DNA of 64,000 nucleotides from Promicromonospora sp. Populi (GCF_041081105.1 NZ_CP163528.1:4030001-4094000), one strand, 5' to 3'. Positions 51,985-61,178 are shown, counted from the stretch's first letter. The notes: generated by a model from the sequence alone, not told the origin. A program made the numbers and translations.

Positions 51985-53117
51985 CGGTGTGGGACGACGT
52001 CGTCGGGCAGGAGTCCGCCGTCGCCGCACTCCAGAATGCCGTGGCCAACCCGGCAGCGATGACGCATGCGTGGCTCGTGACGGGACCGCCCGGATCGGGC
52101 CGGTCGGTGGCCGCGCGGGCCTTCGCGGCCGCGCTCCAGTGCCCGCAGGGCGGCTGCGGTGTGTGCCAGGCGTGCACCACAACCATGGCGGGCACCCACC
52201 CGGACGTGACGCTGCTGGCCACCGAGAAGGTGGTCATCGCCATCGACGAGGTGCGCGACCTGATCATGACGGCGTCGCGGTCGCCGTCGGGCGGCCGGTG
52301 GCGCGTCATCGTGATCGAGGACGCCGATCGCATGGCGGAGCGCACCACCAACGTGCTGCTGAAGACCATCGAGGAGCCGCCGCCGCACACCGTGTGGGTG
52401 CTGTGCGCGCCGTCGGCCCAGGACGTGCTGCCGACCATCCGGTCCCGTTGTCGCGCCGTGGTGCTGCGGGTCCCGCCACCGCAGGCCGTCGCCGACCTGC
52501 TGGTCCGCCGCGACGGGGCCGACCCGGCCGTGGCGCTGAGCGCGGCCCGCGCGGCCCAGAGCCACGTCGGCCTGGCGAAGCGGCTGGCGCGCGACGCCGG
52601 GGCGCGCGAGCGGCGCACCGCCGTGCTGAGCATCGCCCGGCGTATCCGCGGGGTGGGCGACGCGGTGCTGGCCGCGGGCGAGCTCGTTGACGTCGCGAAG
52701 GCGGAGGCGGTCTCGGCCACGCAGGAACGGGACGCGGCCGAGAAGGCCGAGCTGCTGCGGGGCCTGGGGGTGGCCGACGGCGAGACGCTGCCGCCGCGGC
52801 TGCGTTCGCAGCTCAAGCAGCTGGAAGACGACCAGAAGCGACGTGCCACCCGGCATCAGCGCGACGTGCTCGACCGCGCGATGGTCGACCTGCTCTCCCT
52901 GTACCGGGACGTGCTCGTGGTGCAGCTGGGGGCGGAGGTCGACCTGGTGAACGCGGAGCTCGCCGAGACGGTGCGCTCGCTCGCCGCCGACTCCACCCCG
53001 GAGCAGACGGTGCGCCGGATGGACTCGATCGGGGTGGCCCGGACAAGGCTGGACGGCAACGTCGCGCCCCTGCTCGCGTTGGAGGCGATGGCGATAGCAC
53101 TGCGCCCGCAAGGGTGA
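51981..53117 (+). CDS. holB: DNA polymerase III subunit delta'
   Basis: A 378-residue clamp-loader subunit. It opens with VWDDVVGQESAV, a degenerate P-loop (GPPGSGRS), a zinc module (CPQGGCGVCQAC) and the IDEVRDL and LLKTIEEPPPHT motifs of DnaX/HolB proteins. The C-terminal helical domain oligomerises with other loader subunits. The position directly after tmk and the ATGA overlap confirm identity. Confidence 0.93.
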   Translation: MTVWDDVVGQESAVAALQNAVANPAAMTHAWLVTGPPGSGRSVAARAFAAALQCPQGGCGVCQACTTTMAGTHPDVTLLATEKVVIAIDEVRDLIMTASRSPSGGRWRVIVIEDADRMAERTTNVLLKTIEEPPPHTVWVLCAPSAQDVLPTIRSRCRAVVLRVPPPQAVADLLVRRDGADPAVALSAARAAQSHVGLAKRLARDAGARERRTAVLSIARRIRGVGDAVLAAGELVDVAKAEAVSATQERDAAEKAELLRGLGVADGETLPPRLRSQLKQLEDDQKRRATRHQRDVLDRAMVDLLSLYRDVLVVQLGAEVDLVNAELAETVRSLAADSTPEQTVRRMDSIGVARTRLDGNVAPLLALEAMAIALRPQG

Positions 53118-53261
53118 CCGCCGGCCGATATGGTCCCGCGCCTGTGAAGATTTCGCACGGGTGACGTTGAACCACTGAGGCACATTGTCCCGATTGCCGT
53201 CCCTGGCTAGAGTGCGGGGCGCCCCCAGAGCTTTTCCGTGCGACAAGGAGTCCACCGCCCG

Positions 53262-54932
53262 ATGAGGATCCTCCTGCTGGTTTCTGCCTTCAACGGTCTC
53301 ACCCAGCGGGCTTGGTGTTCCCTGCGGGAACAGGGGCACGATGTCGGTGTCGAGCTGGCCCCGACCTTCGAGTCGGGCGCCGCGATGACCAGAGCCGTTG
53401 AGCGCGCGGACCCGGACCTGATCCTGGCTCCGTTCCTCAAGCACCGCGTGCCCGACACGATCTACAACCGCTGGCCGACCGTCATCGTGCACCCGGGCCC
53501 GGTGGGCGACCGCGGGCCGTCCTCGCTCGACCACGCGATCCGCGACGGCCGCGACCGGTGGGGCGTCACGGCCCTGTCGGCGGTCGAGGAGCTGGACGCC
53601 GGCCCGGTGTGGGCAACGGCCGTGTTCGACATGCCCGACCAGCCGATCGCCAAGAGCGCCCTCTACAACAGCCGGGTCGCGGACGCGGCGATGGCCTGCA
53701 TCGGCGAGGTGGTCCGCAAGGTGGCCGACGGCGAGCGGCCCATCCCGGCCGAGGCCTGCCTGCGCATCGTGCCCGTCGACGGCGAGCTGCCCCTCCTGCG
53801 CCGCGAGGACTTCCGCATCGACTGGAGCCGCCCCGCGACCGAGCTGGAACGGCTCGTCGCGGCGGCCGACGGCGCCCCCGGCGCTCCCGCTGGGGTGAAC
53901 GGTCGATCCATCTGCGTGTTCGACGCCGTGGCGTCGCCGGAGCACACCGGCGCGGTGCCTGGCACCGTGGTGGGCCGCAACCTCGACGCCGTGGCGATCG
54001 CCTGCGGCGTCGGCACGCTCTGGGTCGGCTATGCCGCCGAGCTGAGCGGCCGCCGCGGCGCCAAGCTGCCGGCCGCCCAGGTGATCGACGCGAGCAACGC
54101 CCCGTTCCGCCGCATCCCGGACGCTCTGGCGGAGACGACCTACGTGCGGGACGGCGCCGTCGGGTACCTGACGATCCGCTCGTACAGCGGTGCGATGTAC
54201 ACCGAACAGTGCCGCCGCCTGACCAGCGCCGTCGAGAAGGCCCTCACGGAGGACACGCGGGTGCTCGTCATCAAGGGCACCGAGCACGCGTTCTCCAACG
54301 GCATCCACCTGGGCACTGTCGACGCGTCGCCTGACCCGGCTGCCGAGGCCTGGGACAACATCTGCGCCATCGACGAGCTCTGCCTCGCCATCGCGACCGC
54401 GGAGCAGCTCACGGTGGCCGCGTTCACGGCGAACGCGGGCGCGGGCGGTGTCATGGCCGGGCTCTGCGCGGACGTGACGCTCGCACGTGAGGGCGTCGTC
54501 CTGAACCCCTACTACGACATGGGGATCTACGGCTCCGAGCTGCACTCGTGGAGCGTGCCGGCACGGGTGGGGGACCACCGCGCGTCGCTGCTCCTGAACC
54601 GCAAGCTGCCGATCTCGGTGGCGGAGGCGGCCCGCATCGGGCTGATCAGCGCCGTCGGGCCGCGGGAGTGGGGCGAGTTCACCACCTGGCTGTCCTCGGC
54701 CGCTCAGGGTTACGAGGAGCCCGCCACGCTCGGCTGGATGCTCGCCGCGCGAGCGGAGCGCCGGGCGACGGACCGCCCGCTGTCGTACTACCAGACCATC
54801 GAGCTGGCCGAGATGGCGCGCGACTTCTTCGACGACCGCAACGCCTTCTCGGTGCACCGCCGGGCCTTCCTGCGCAAGACCGCCGCGGACGCGACGCCGG
54901 AGAAGCTGCGCTTCTCGACGGCCCGCGTCTGA
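53262..54932 (+). CDS. hypX: HypX-like protein: N-terminal formyltransferase domain plus enoyl-CoA hydratase-like domain
   Basis: A 556-residue two-domain protein. The N-terminal part (about residues 1-270) resembles a formyl-THF-dependent formyltransferase (VIVHPGPVGDRGPSSLDHAI). The C-terminal part is crotonase-like (VLVIKGTEHAFSNGIHLG, AGAGGVMAGLCADVTLARE). This is the HypX architecture; in studied aerobic [NiFe] hydrogenase systems HypX makes the CO ligand from formyl-THF. No hydrogenase or other hyp gene lies in this window. The ATG at 53262 has AAGGAG 11 nt upstream. Confidence 0.85.
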   Translation: MRILLLVSAFNGLTQRAWCSLREQGHDVGVELAPTFESGAAMTRAVERADPDLILAPFLKHRVPDTIYNRWPTVIVHPGPVGDRGPSSLDHAIRDGRDRWGVTALSAVEELDAGPVWATAVFDMPDQPIAKSALYNSRVADAAMACIGEVVRKVADGERPIPAEACLRIVPVDGELPLLRREDFRIDWSRPATELERLVAAADGAPGAPAGVNGRSICVFDAVASPEHTGAVPGTVVGRNLDAVAIACGVGTLWVGYAAELSGRRGAKLPAAQVIDASNAPFRRIPDALAETTYVRDGAVGYLTIRSYSGAMYTEQCRRLTSAVEKALTEDTRVLVIKGTEHAFSNGIHLGTVDASPDPAAEAWDNICAIDELCLAIATAEQLTVAAFTANAGAGGVMAGLCADVTLAREGVVLNPYYDMGIYGSELHSWSVPARVGDHRASLLLNRKLPISVAEAARIGLISAVGPREWGEFTTWLSSAAQGYEEPATLGWMLAARAERRATDRPLSYYQTIELAEMARDFFDDRNAFSVHRRAFLRKTAADATPEKLRFSTARV

Positions 54933-55046
54933 ACTGCCGATCTCCGGACGGACTGCAAGAAATCACCCACTCGCCACATGGACTGGGGTAGCGGGGCGCA
55001 ATCCTGCTGCCCTGCGCTGAGGTCAGGCGAGTGGAAGGATCTGGGT

Positions 55047-55715
55047 ATGACGATCAGGCGGATGGACCGGACCGGTGTGACCACGCGGAACTTGGGGCGT
55101 GCGACAGCGACAGCCCTGGGCCTCGGCTTGACGGCGGCGCTCGCGCTGTCGGGATGCGCGCAGTCGGACGTCGGCGGGACCGGAGGGTCCGCTGCGGACT
55201 CGTCGTCCACCACGTCCCCGACCCCCGAGGAGAGCGACACGAACAGCCCCAGCCCCAGCCCGACGGACAGCGCAGGAGAGGACGGCAGGCTGCCGGACGC
55301 CGCGGACATGGAGGTCGCCGCAGGCAGCTCCGGGCGTGGTCTACCGCCGGGCGTCGAGGGCAGCACGGAGTCGAGCGTCGGGGTCGCCTGGGCGCCCGTG
55401 GACGGTCTGCTGTACGTCGTGACCAACGGATCCAGCTCGTGCCCGACGTTCGCTGAGCCCGAGGCGACCCTGGGCTCGGGTGATGGGAACGGACGCGTCG
55501 CCGCCGAGAACGGCGTGCTGACCGTGCAGTTCGAGGAGCCGAGCAACGGCATCTGCACCATGGACTTCGTGCCTACCACCACTGTCGTCGAGGCGCCCGC
55601 GGAGTCCGACACCGGTGCCCCGATCCCGGTCGTGCTGGGCGACCTGGGCCAGGTCGAGCTGCTGCCCCGAGAGGCCGAGGGCGAGCCCGGTCCGGTCGCG
55701 TGGCTCGACTCGTGA
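55047..55715 (+). CDS. Hypothetical lipoprotein
   Basis: A 222-residue protein with an N-terminal signal and lipobox (LALSGC, Cys at about residue 37), followed by a Ser/Thr/Pro/Asp-rich linker of about 45 residues and a small beta-rich domain (VGVAWAPVDGLLYVVTNGSSSCP, TVQFEEPSNGICTMDFVPTTT) with two Cys that may pair. No family was recognised. The ATG at 55047 follows GGAAGGA and places the signal peptide correctly. The next gene also encodes a lipoprotein. Confidence 0.7.
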   Translation: MTIRRMDRTGVTTRNLGRATATALGLGLTAALALSGCAQSDVGGTGGSAADSSSTTSPTPEESDTNSPSPSPTDSAGEDGRLPDAADMEVAAGSSGRGLPPGVEGSTESSVGVAWAPVDGLLYVVTNGSSSCPTFAEPEATLGSGDGNGRVAAENGVLTVQFEEPSNGICTMDFVPTTTVVEAPAESDTGAPIPVVLGDLGQVELLPREAEGEPGPVAWLDS

Positions 55716-55778
55716 GGGTCGCGTGACGGTTCCCCAAGGGGTAAGAAATCTACCGAGCACTACCGGTAGGTTGTCCGG

Positions 55779-57320
55779 GTGATTCGCCCCGCCCGCCGTC
55801 GTCAGCCTGCGGCCGTCGTCGCCACGCTGCTTACCACCGTCCTCCTCCTCGCCGCCTGTGGTGCGCCTCCCAAGGTGCAGACGGCGCTGGAGGACGTGGG
55901 TCAGTCGGACGGCTCGGCGACGGAGGGCGCCCCGGAGGGGTTCGAGGACTATTACGGCCAGTCGCTGGAGTGGACCGAGTGCGGTGAGGGCTTCCAGTGC
56001 GCCACCGCCTCGGCCCCCCTCTCCTGGCACGACGCCGGGGCGGGCAGCATCGAGATCGCGCTCAGGCGCATCCCCGCTACGGGGCAGCAGGTGGGGTCGC
56101 TGCTGGTCAACCCGGGCGGGCCGGGCGGTTCGGGAGTCGACTTCGTGGGCGATCCGGCGCGGTTCGGGCAGGCGCTGCGCTCGTCGTTCGACATCGTGGG
56201 CTTCGACCCCCGCGGGGTCGGGCAGTCGACGCCGGTGACCTGTTACGACGACGCGGGCAAGGACGAGTTCCTCAGCACCGACTACCCGTACACCCCGGCG
56301 GGCATCGCCGACCGGGAGGACGCGGTCCGGGCCTGGGGCGAGGCCTGTGCCGCGAACACCGGCCCGCTGCTGGGGAACGTGGACACGCAATCTGCCGCGC
56401 GCGACATGGACATGCTCCGGGCCGCGCTCGGCGACGACGAGCTCAACTACCTCGGTTACTCCTACGGCACCCAGCTCGGCGCCGTCTACGCCGGTCTGTT
56501 CCCGGGCCGGTCGGGGCGCCTGGTCCTCGATGGCGCGCTCGATCCCACGCTGGAGTCGGACGAGGTGGCGCTGCAGCAGGCCGAGGGCTTCGAGAGCGCT
56601 CTGCGCGCCTACGTGACGGACTGCCAGGCGGGCGCCGACTGTCCGCTCAGCGGTGACGTCACCACTGGCCTGCAGCAGATCCAGGCCCTGGTCGAGGACG
56701 CGGAGCCCAACCCGATCCCGACGTCGTCCGGGCGCGTGGTGACGAAGAAGCTCGCCTTCTACGGCGTGGCCGTGACGATGTACGACGAGGCCTCCTGGTC
56801 GTTCCTGACGCAGGCGCTGACGGAGGTCCTCCAGGAGGGCACCGGCGACGACCTGCTCTACCTCGCGGACGTCTACAACGACCGCAACGACGACGGCACG
56901 TTCCGGTCCAACAGCGAGGAGGCGTTCCGCGCGATCAACTGCGCTGACTCCCGCGCGGTGGAGGACATGGCGACGATGCAGGAGCTGGCAGCCGAGATCG
57001 AGGCGGCGGCGCCCACGCTCGGCGAGTCGTTCGGGTACTCCGGCGTCGAGTGCACGGACTGGCCCTACCCGCCGGCGGAGCAGGAGTTCGACCCCGCGGC
57101 AGAGGGCGCGCCGCCGATCGTCGTCATCGGCACGACCAACGACCCGGCGACCCCGTACCGCTGGGCCGAGTCGCTCGCGGAGACTCTGTCGTCGGCGGTC
57201 CTGGTCACGTACGAGGGCGAAGGCCACACGGCATACGGCCGGTCGAACACCTGCATCAGCGGCGCCGTGGAGGCCTACCTGGTGGAGGGCACCGTCCCGG
57301 AGGACGGCCTCACCTGCTGA
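55779..57320 (+). CDS. Alpha/beta hydrolase lipoprotein, tripeptidyl aminopeptidase (TAP)-like
   Basis: A 513-residue secreted lipoprotein (lipobox LLLAAC, Cys at about residue 26). It has the alpha/beta-hydrolase fold of proline iminopeptidase/TAP enzymes: oxyanion region NPGGPGGSG, nucleophile in GYSYGT, Asp in TTNDPATP and His in EGHTAYG. A TAP-like C-terminal domain is present. It likely trims peptides outside the cell. The GTG at 55779 places the signal peptide at the N-terminus. Confidence 0.87.
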   Translation: MIRPARRRQPAAVVATLLTTVLLLAACGAPPKVQTALEDVGQSDGSATEGAPEGFEDYYGQSLEWTECGEGFQCATASAPLSWHDAGAGSIEIALRRIPATGQQVGSLLVNPGGPGGSGVDFVGDPARFGQALRSSFDIVGFDPRGVGQSTPVTCYDDAGKDEFLSTDYPYTPAGIADREDAVRAWGEACAANTGPLLGNVDTQSAARDMDMLRAALGDDELNYLGYSYGTQLGAVYAGLFPGRSGRLVLDGALDPTLESDEVALQQAEGFESALRAYVTDCQAGADCPLSGDVTTGLQQIQALVEDAEPNPIPTSSGRVVTKKLAFYGVAVTMYDEASWSFLTQALTEVLQEGTGDDLLYLADVYNDRNDDGTFRSNSEEAFRAINCADSRAVEDMATMQELAAEIEAAAPTLGESFGYSGVECTDWPYPPAEQEFDPAAEGAPPIVVIGTTNDPATPYRWAESLAETLSSAVLVTYEGEGHTAYGRSNTCISGAVEAYLVEGTVPEDGLTC

Positions 57321-57452
57321 CCTGCCGGCCTGCTGATCACCCGGATCCGGGCGGTCGAGGACGTCACACGGTTTCGCTTTGGAACCTGGGCCGTCCATTG
57401 GGTACAGTGATGCCCGCTCGCCCATCCGGTTCTGCCGGGTCGTGGTGTGTGC

Positions 57453-57525
57453 GCCGCCTTAGCTCAGTCGGTAGAGCGTCTCACTCGTAATGAGAAGGTC
57501 GTGAGTTCGATTCTCACAGGCGGCT
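57453..57525 (+). tRNA. tRNA-Thr (anticodon CGT)
   Basis: A 73-nt cloverleaf can be drawn: acceptor GCCGCCT/AGGCGGC, D arm with AGCTCAGTCGGTAGAGC, anticodon stem TCTCA/TGAGA with loop CTCGTAA (anticodon CGT), and T arm GTGAG-TTCGATT-CTCAC. CCA is not encoded. An integrase gene pointing at its 3' end lies 150 bp downstream, so this tRNA is the likely integration site. Confidence 0.93.
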
Positions 57526-57527
57526 CA
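57500..57527. other. Probable attachment site (tRNA 3' half)
   Basis: Tyrosine-integrase elements that sit beside a tRNA usually use the T arm and acceptor end as att core, regenerating the tRNA on insertion. The distal repeat would lie outside this window, so limits are only approximate. Confidence 0.4.
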
Positions 57528-57534
57528 ACCAAGG

Positions 57535-57578
57535 AATCCCCGCTTGACCAGGGCATACGCTCTGGTCAAGCGGGGATT
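57535..57578 (+). terminator. 17-bp perfect hairpin after tRNA-Thr
   Basis: Arms 57535-57551 and 57562-57578 are perfectly complementary with a 10-nt loop, ten nt after the tRNA. The right arm ends in GGGGATTTC, so it acts as tRNA terminator and may also end the integrase transcript from the other side. Confidence 0.75.
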
Positions 57579-57671
57579 TCTGCTTACCTCAGTAGTCGTT
57601 CCCGGCGGGGCGTGCCCCCCTGGTGCCCCCCCGGGGCTCAAAAGGGGAGCCATGAAGGGAGCCATTGCGCC

Positions 57672-58712
57672 TTACAGGTCGTCGTTCAGGCGGTCCAAGC
57701 CTGCGACGTCGGCGCCTGTCCCGAGGAAGTGCAGGTACCGGTTCGTCGTGGCGATGGACTCGTGACCGCACCATGCCTGCACCGTTCCGGGGTCGACACG
57801 CCGTGCGAGCCAGAGGCACGCGGCGGTGTGCCGCAAGTCGTGCAGGCGACGGCTCTGTCCGGTCTTCTCCCAGTCGAGCGTACGCAGCGTGGCCGTTCGC
57901 CAGAGCTGCGCTCCGCTTGACGTTGTGAACAGGAGCTCGTGCGGCGCCTTGCCATGAGCGAGGTCGAGCACGATCGGCAGGACACGATTCGCCAGCGGCA
58001 CACGGCGCATACTGCGGCCCTTGGTCGCCTTCACCGGAACACCCTCGGGCTGATTGCGGCGGACCATGAGGCCGGGCGTGGGAACCTCCATGACATTGGC
58101 GACCTGCATCGCACGCAGCTCGCCCCAGCGCAAGCCTGTCCAGCCTTTGACGAGCATGATGTCCGCTAGCCGCTTGTCTTTGGCGGACCACGCGAGATAA
58201 GCGGTCTCCAACTGCGCCTCGGTGAACGGGTCCATCTCGTCCACCTCATTGGAGCCTTTCGGCACCTTGACGGCGGTGACGGGGTTCACCGCGATCAGCT
58301 TCTCGCGCACGCACCAGGCGAAGAACGCCGACAGGCTCGCCCGGTACCGCACGACCGATGACTCCACCAGGCCATCGGCCAGCAGCTTCTCGAAGGAACG
58401 CGCGACCTCACGATCCCCAACTGCCGACAGGTGTACGTTCTGCATACTCGCGGGCATCAGGCGCGTCAGGGCCTCGTCCGCCGCATAGGTCTTCTGCGCA
58501 ACGGTGATCCGGCGGACGGCCAGCCATCGGTCAAGCACCAACCGCAGGCGTTCCTTGCCCGCCCGGGGATCGACTCCGCCCGCAAGGACTGCCTTCTCTC
58601 GACGCAACCAGCTCTGCGCCTCGGTCTTCGTGTCGAAGATCTGAGAACCGATATCGACCCGGCCGTCCTTGAGCTTCGCGCGCCACCTCTTGCCGTGCTT
58701 GACGACGCTCAT
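57672..58712 (-). CDS. int: Tyrosine-type site-specific integrase
   Basis: A 346-residue phage-type integrase. An N-terminal arm-binding-like region (KHGKRWRAKLKDGRV) and a SAM-like core-binding domain (about residues 60-160) precede the catalytic domain with GLRWGE (Arg I), HDLRHTAA (His-x-x-Arg), GH (third His position) and TNRYLH (nucleophile Tyr). The gene reads toward tRNA-Thr, as usual when that tRNA is the target. The ATG at 58712 overlaps the excisionase stop (ATGA). Confidence 0.93.
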   Translation of the reverse strand: MSVVKHGKRWRAKLKDGRVDIGSQIFDTKTEAQSWLRREKAVLAGGVDPRAGKERLRLVLDRWLAVRRITVAQKTYAADEALTRLMPASMQNVHLSAVGDREVARSFEKLLADGLVESSVVRYRASLSAFFAWCVREKLIAVNPVTAVKVPKGSNEVDEMDPFTEAQLETAYLAWSAKDKRLADIMLVKGWTGLRWGELRAMQVANVMEVPTPGLMVRRNQPEGVPVKATKGRSMRRVPLANRVLPIVLDLAHGKAPHELLFTTSSGAQLWRTATLRTLDWEKTGQSRRLHDLRHTAACLWLARRVDPGTVQAWCGHESIATTNRYLHFLGTGADVAGLDRLNDDL

Positions 58713-58945
58713 GCTGCCACCTGCTTGAGCCAGGCCGTCACGTCTTTACGGTCGTAGCGGGGGAGTGAGGACGAGAGCCAGTGGACGCGCGGACCCTTGC
58801 CCTTCATGCGCCAGCGGCAGACTGTCGAGGGAGCGACCTTGAGCCAGGCGGCGACTTCATCGGTCGTCAGGAGTTCCTCGGCGAGAGGTATGGCGGTGAT
58901 CGTAGGTACGGTCTCGACATAGACAGGCGGGGTGGAGGTTGCCAT
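58709..58945 (-). CDS. Excisionase-like helix-turn-helix protein (MerR/Xis family)
   Basis: A 78-residue protein with a helix-turn-helix of the excisionase/DNA-binding group: LLTTDEVAAWLKVAPSTVCRWR, then a wing and RYDRKDVTAWLKQ. The ATG at 58945 follows GGAAGGAG; an in-frame extension of 31 codons has no ribosome site. The overlap with int suits an Xis-Int pair controlling excision. Confidence 0.82.
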   Translation of the reverse strand: MATSTPPVYVETVPTITAIPLAEELLTTDEVAAWLKVAPSTVCRWRMKGKGPRVHWLSSSLPRYDRKDVTAWLKQVAA

Positions 58946-59000
58946 GACACGTCTCCTTCCGGGCGGTTCGCGGGGTACGGCGGGTGGTGGTCCGAGCGGG

Positions 59001-59112
59001 TCAGCCCTGGCATTTGCCAGGGCTGACGTGCCAGGCATGAAAAGGGCGGTTGACCTGCTGTTTCATGCCTGGCATTTGCAGCCCTGGCAGCCCTGGCAGA
59101 TGCCAGGGCTGC
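59001..59112. repeat. Iteron-like repeat cluster between excisionase and DUF3987-like genes
   Basis: The 11-mer CAGCCCTGGCA occurs five times: at 59002, 59079 and 59088 on this strand and at 59015 and 59101 as its complement. A 14-bp pair TGCCAGGCATGAAA (59029-59042) with its complement at 59061-59074 lies between. The block fills most of the 170-bp gap between genes. It may be an origin, an Xis/Int arm site or an operator. Confidence 0.65.
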
Positions 59113-59115
59113 GGG

Positions 59116-60399
59116 TCACTGGCGCAGCCGGAGCATCGTTCGGGGCTGCCCCCGGTACACGTCGTCAGCCCGCTCGACGAGGCCCCGGGCGATGAGCGCG
59201 TCAGCGGCGGCCTCGAAGTAGTCGCGCAGGTTCTTGCCCAGTGCCGACCGGACAGTGCTCGATGGGACGGGGTCGGTGGTGAGCCGGGTCAGGATCTTCT
59301 CTGCGGTGCGGCGGACGACGGCGTCGTCCTGGTGCTCGTCGAACGCGGCCCGGGCCTCGGCCCGCTCGCGGACGGCGTGGGCGGCGTCGGCGCGCAGGGC
59401 TTCCCGCATCCGGTTGCGTGTGTGGTCGGAGACGCTCATGACGTAGTCGGCCAGGCTCCAGTCACTCTCGGTGACGTCGGTGCGTCGGGCCAGCAGCGCG
59501 AGCAGTGCGGCGACCTTGAGCCGCACGAGGGACTGCTGTCCGTTGTCGTCGGTCAGCTCCTCGCGCAGCCGGGCGCGGCGTTCGGCTTGGAGTCGGGCCT
59601 TGATCGAACCGGCCACGTTCAGGTGCACGCGGCGTGGCTCGGTGCACAGAACCGGGCTGGTCCAGGTCAGCGGTTCGGGGGCTGGCGGCAGCTCGTCGGG
59701 TGCGCCGGGATCTGTGGCGGGCATCCACAGGAACCGCTGGGGCGTACCCCCGGCGGCGTCGTCGAGTAGCGGCCCGGCCTTGCGGGGCTGTACTCCGGCG
59801 ACGAGCGCGGCCCGGTAGGAGTGGGCGGGGACGATCTTGCGGCGGGTGGCGTCGGCGTTCTGGAAGCCCAGGCCCTCCCCGGTGAACATCTTGCGGACCT
59901 CGGACGCCAGGGTGGATGCCTTGCGGCCGACGAGCGCGGTAAGGGTGTCTACCTCGGGCACGTCGAACCACACGGAGTGCACGGCGGGGGTGTCCTCGCC
60001 GTCGTCGTCGGTGTCGGTGAACACGTGTGCCATGCCCTCACCAGACCCGAGGGGACGTTCCACGATCAGGCGGCCACCGCCGGGCGGGATGCTGAGGACT
60101 CCCTCGGCGGCGCGGGTGGCGACTCCCTTGCCGACGCCGGACGGCGCGACAAGGCCCACGAACAGGTTGAGGGAGGCGACGGCGGAGGCGTCGTTGCCCA
60201 GGGGCGGCAGGACGACGACGGGCGGCACCGACAGCGCGACGCGGGCGAGGGTGCAGCCCAGGACGGCCCAGGGTGAGGCCATCGCGGCGCGGGCGTACTG
60301 CCGCACGGCGGCGAGCTCGGGGCGGGCTTCCCAGAACACTGACTCGGGGTCCAGGTCACCGGACTCGGTGGTGTGCAGGTCGGTGGTCGTGGCGGTCAT
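59116..60399 (-). CDS. DUF3987-like P-loop protein of integrative element (possible replication protein)
   Basis: A 427-residue protein with a Walker A-like loop GLVAPSGVGKGVATRAA (about residues 68-84) and a Walker B-like stretch VHSVWFDVPEVDTL. The overall pattern resembles DUF3987 proteins of actinobacterial integrative elements and phages, thought to act in DNA replication as helicase/primase-like ATPases. The C-terminal 120 residues look like a winged helix (LTTDPVPSSTVRSALGKNLRD). The ATG at 60399 overlaps the methyltransferase stop. The iteron-like repeats lie just after its end. Confidence 0.65.
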   Translation of the reverse strand: MTATTTDLHTTESGDLDPESVFWEARPELAAVRQYARAAMASPWAVLGCTLARVALSVPPVVVLPPLGNDASAVASLNLFVGLVAPSGVGKGVATRAAEGVLSIPPGGGRLIVERPLGSGEGMAHVFTDTDDDGEDTPAVHSVWFDVPEVDTLTALVGRKASTLASEVRKMFTGEGLGFQNADATRRKIVPAHSYRAALVAGVQPRKAGPLLDDAAGGTPQRFLWMPATDPGAPDELPPAPEPLTWTSPVLCTEPRRVHLNVAGSIKARLQAERRARLREELTDDNGQQSLVRLKVAALLALLARRTDVTESDWSLADYVMSVSDHTRNRMREALRADAAHAVRERAEARAAFDEHQDDAVVRRTAEKILTRLTTDPVPSSTVRSALGKNLRDYFEAAADALIARGLVERADDVYRGQPRTMLRLRQ

Positions 60400-61178
60400 C
60401 AGGCCACCGCCTCGGCGTAGGTGCGAACCGCGAGGATCTGGGTGCCGACGTGCTCGGTGAACGCGGGCGGAATCGACTCGAACAGGCCCTTCCACGTCAT
60501 GTCGTGCTCGATCCCGAGCAGCCGCTTCACCACGGCCTTGTCCCGGGGCACGTACCCGCCGTGGCGGACGAACTTGGCCTCGTACTTGTCGCGCCGCGCT
60601 CCGCCGTACGCCCCGGCGACCCACTGGTGAGCGGAGTGGTCGCACGGTCGCGGCGCGGTGAGCGGGGTGTTGGTCTCGAACAGGCGCTGCCGCTGCAGGT
60701 GGATGGTCACGCCATCGGTGTCGATCGTCCGCAGGTCGAACATGCAGCCGCACAGTGCGACCGGCTCGACCATCTCAGGACCGGCGTCCTTGACGTTCTC
60801 GATCACGTACGGCAGACCGGTCAGGATCACGAGAGCGCGCACGTCGGGGATGAGCTTGGGCCAGGCGGTGACCTTGCCCGCGTTGCCGCGCGTGTACCCC
60901 TGGCACGGCGGGGACGCGTGGATCGCGTCGAAGTCCGCCAGGCCCAGCAGCTCGACGGTGCCGTCAGGGTGCGTGAACGGCAGCCGGTGCCCGGCCAGCA
61001 GCAGCTGGAGCGCGGTCAGGGCGTCCATGCGCAGGAACGGGAACGGGTAGCGCGGCTGGGCCACGAGGTCGATGCCGTAGGAGTCGTACCCGGCGCGGTG
61101 GTAGCCGGTACCGGCGCCGCCCTGGCAGCAGAACAGGTCCAGCACGCGCGGCCTGCGGAACGTGGTCAGGGTGCTCAT
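60399..61178 (-). CDS. DNA (cytosine-5) methyltransferase-like protein, phage type
   Basis: A 259-residue enzyme with C5-cytosine methyltransferase motifs: motif I VLDLFCCQGGAGTGYHRAG, motif IV ASPPCQGYT with the catalytic Cys, and motif VI YVIENVKDA. It is shorter than most C5 enzymes and lacks a long recognition domain, as in phage-borne copies. No restriction nuclease gene is adjacent, so it may be an orphan that shields the element from host restriction. The ATG at 61178 and stop overlap both neighbours. Confidence 0.85.
   Translation of the reverse strand: MSTLTTFRRPRVLDLFCCQGGAGTGYHRAGYDSYGIDLVAQPRYPFPFLRMDALTALQLLLAGHRLPFTHPDGTVELLGLADFDAIHASPPCQGYTRGNAGKVTAWPKLIPDVRALVILTGLPYVIENVKDAGPEMVEPVALCGCMFDLRTIDTDGVTIHLQRQRLFETNTPLTAPRPCDHSAHQWVAGAYGGARRDKYEAKFVRHGGYVPRDKAVVKRLLGIEHDMTWKGLFESIPPAFTEHVGTQILAVRTYAEAVA

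Noticed and set aside
59001..59112. Iteron-like block as a CRISPR array
   Set aside because: Repeats are 11-mers in both orientations with uneven spacing and no cas genes nearby.
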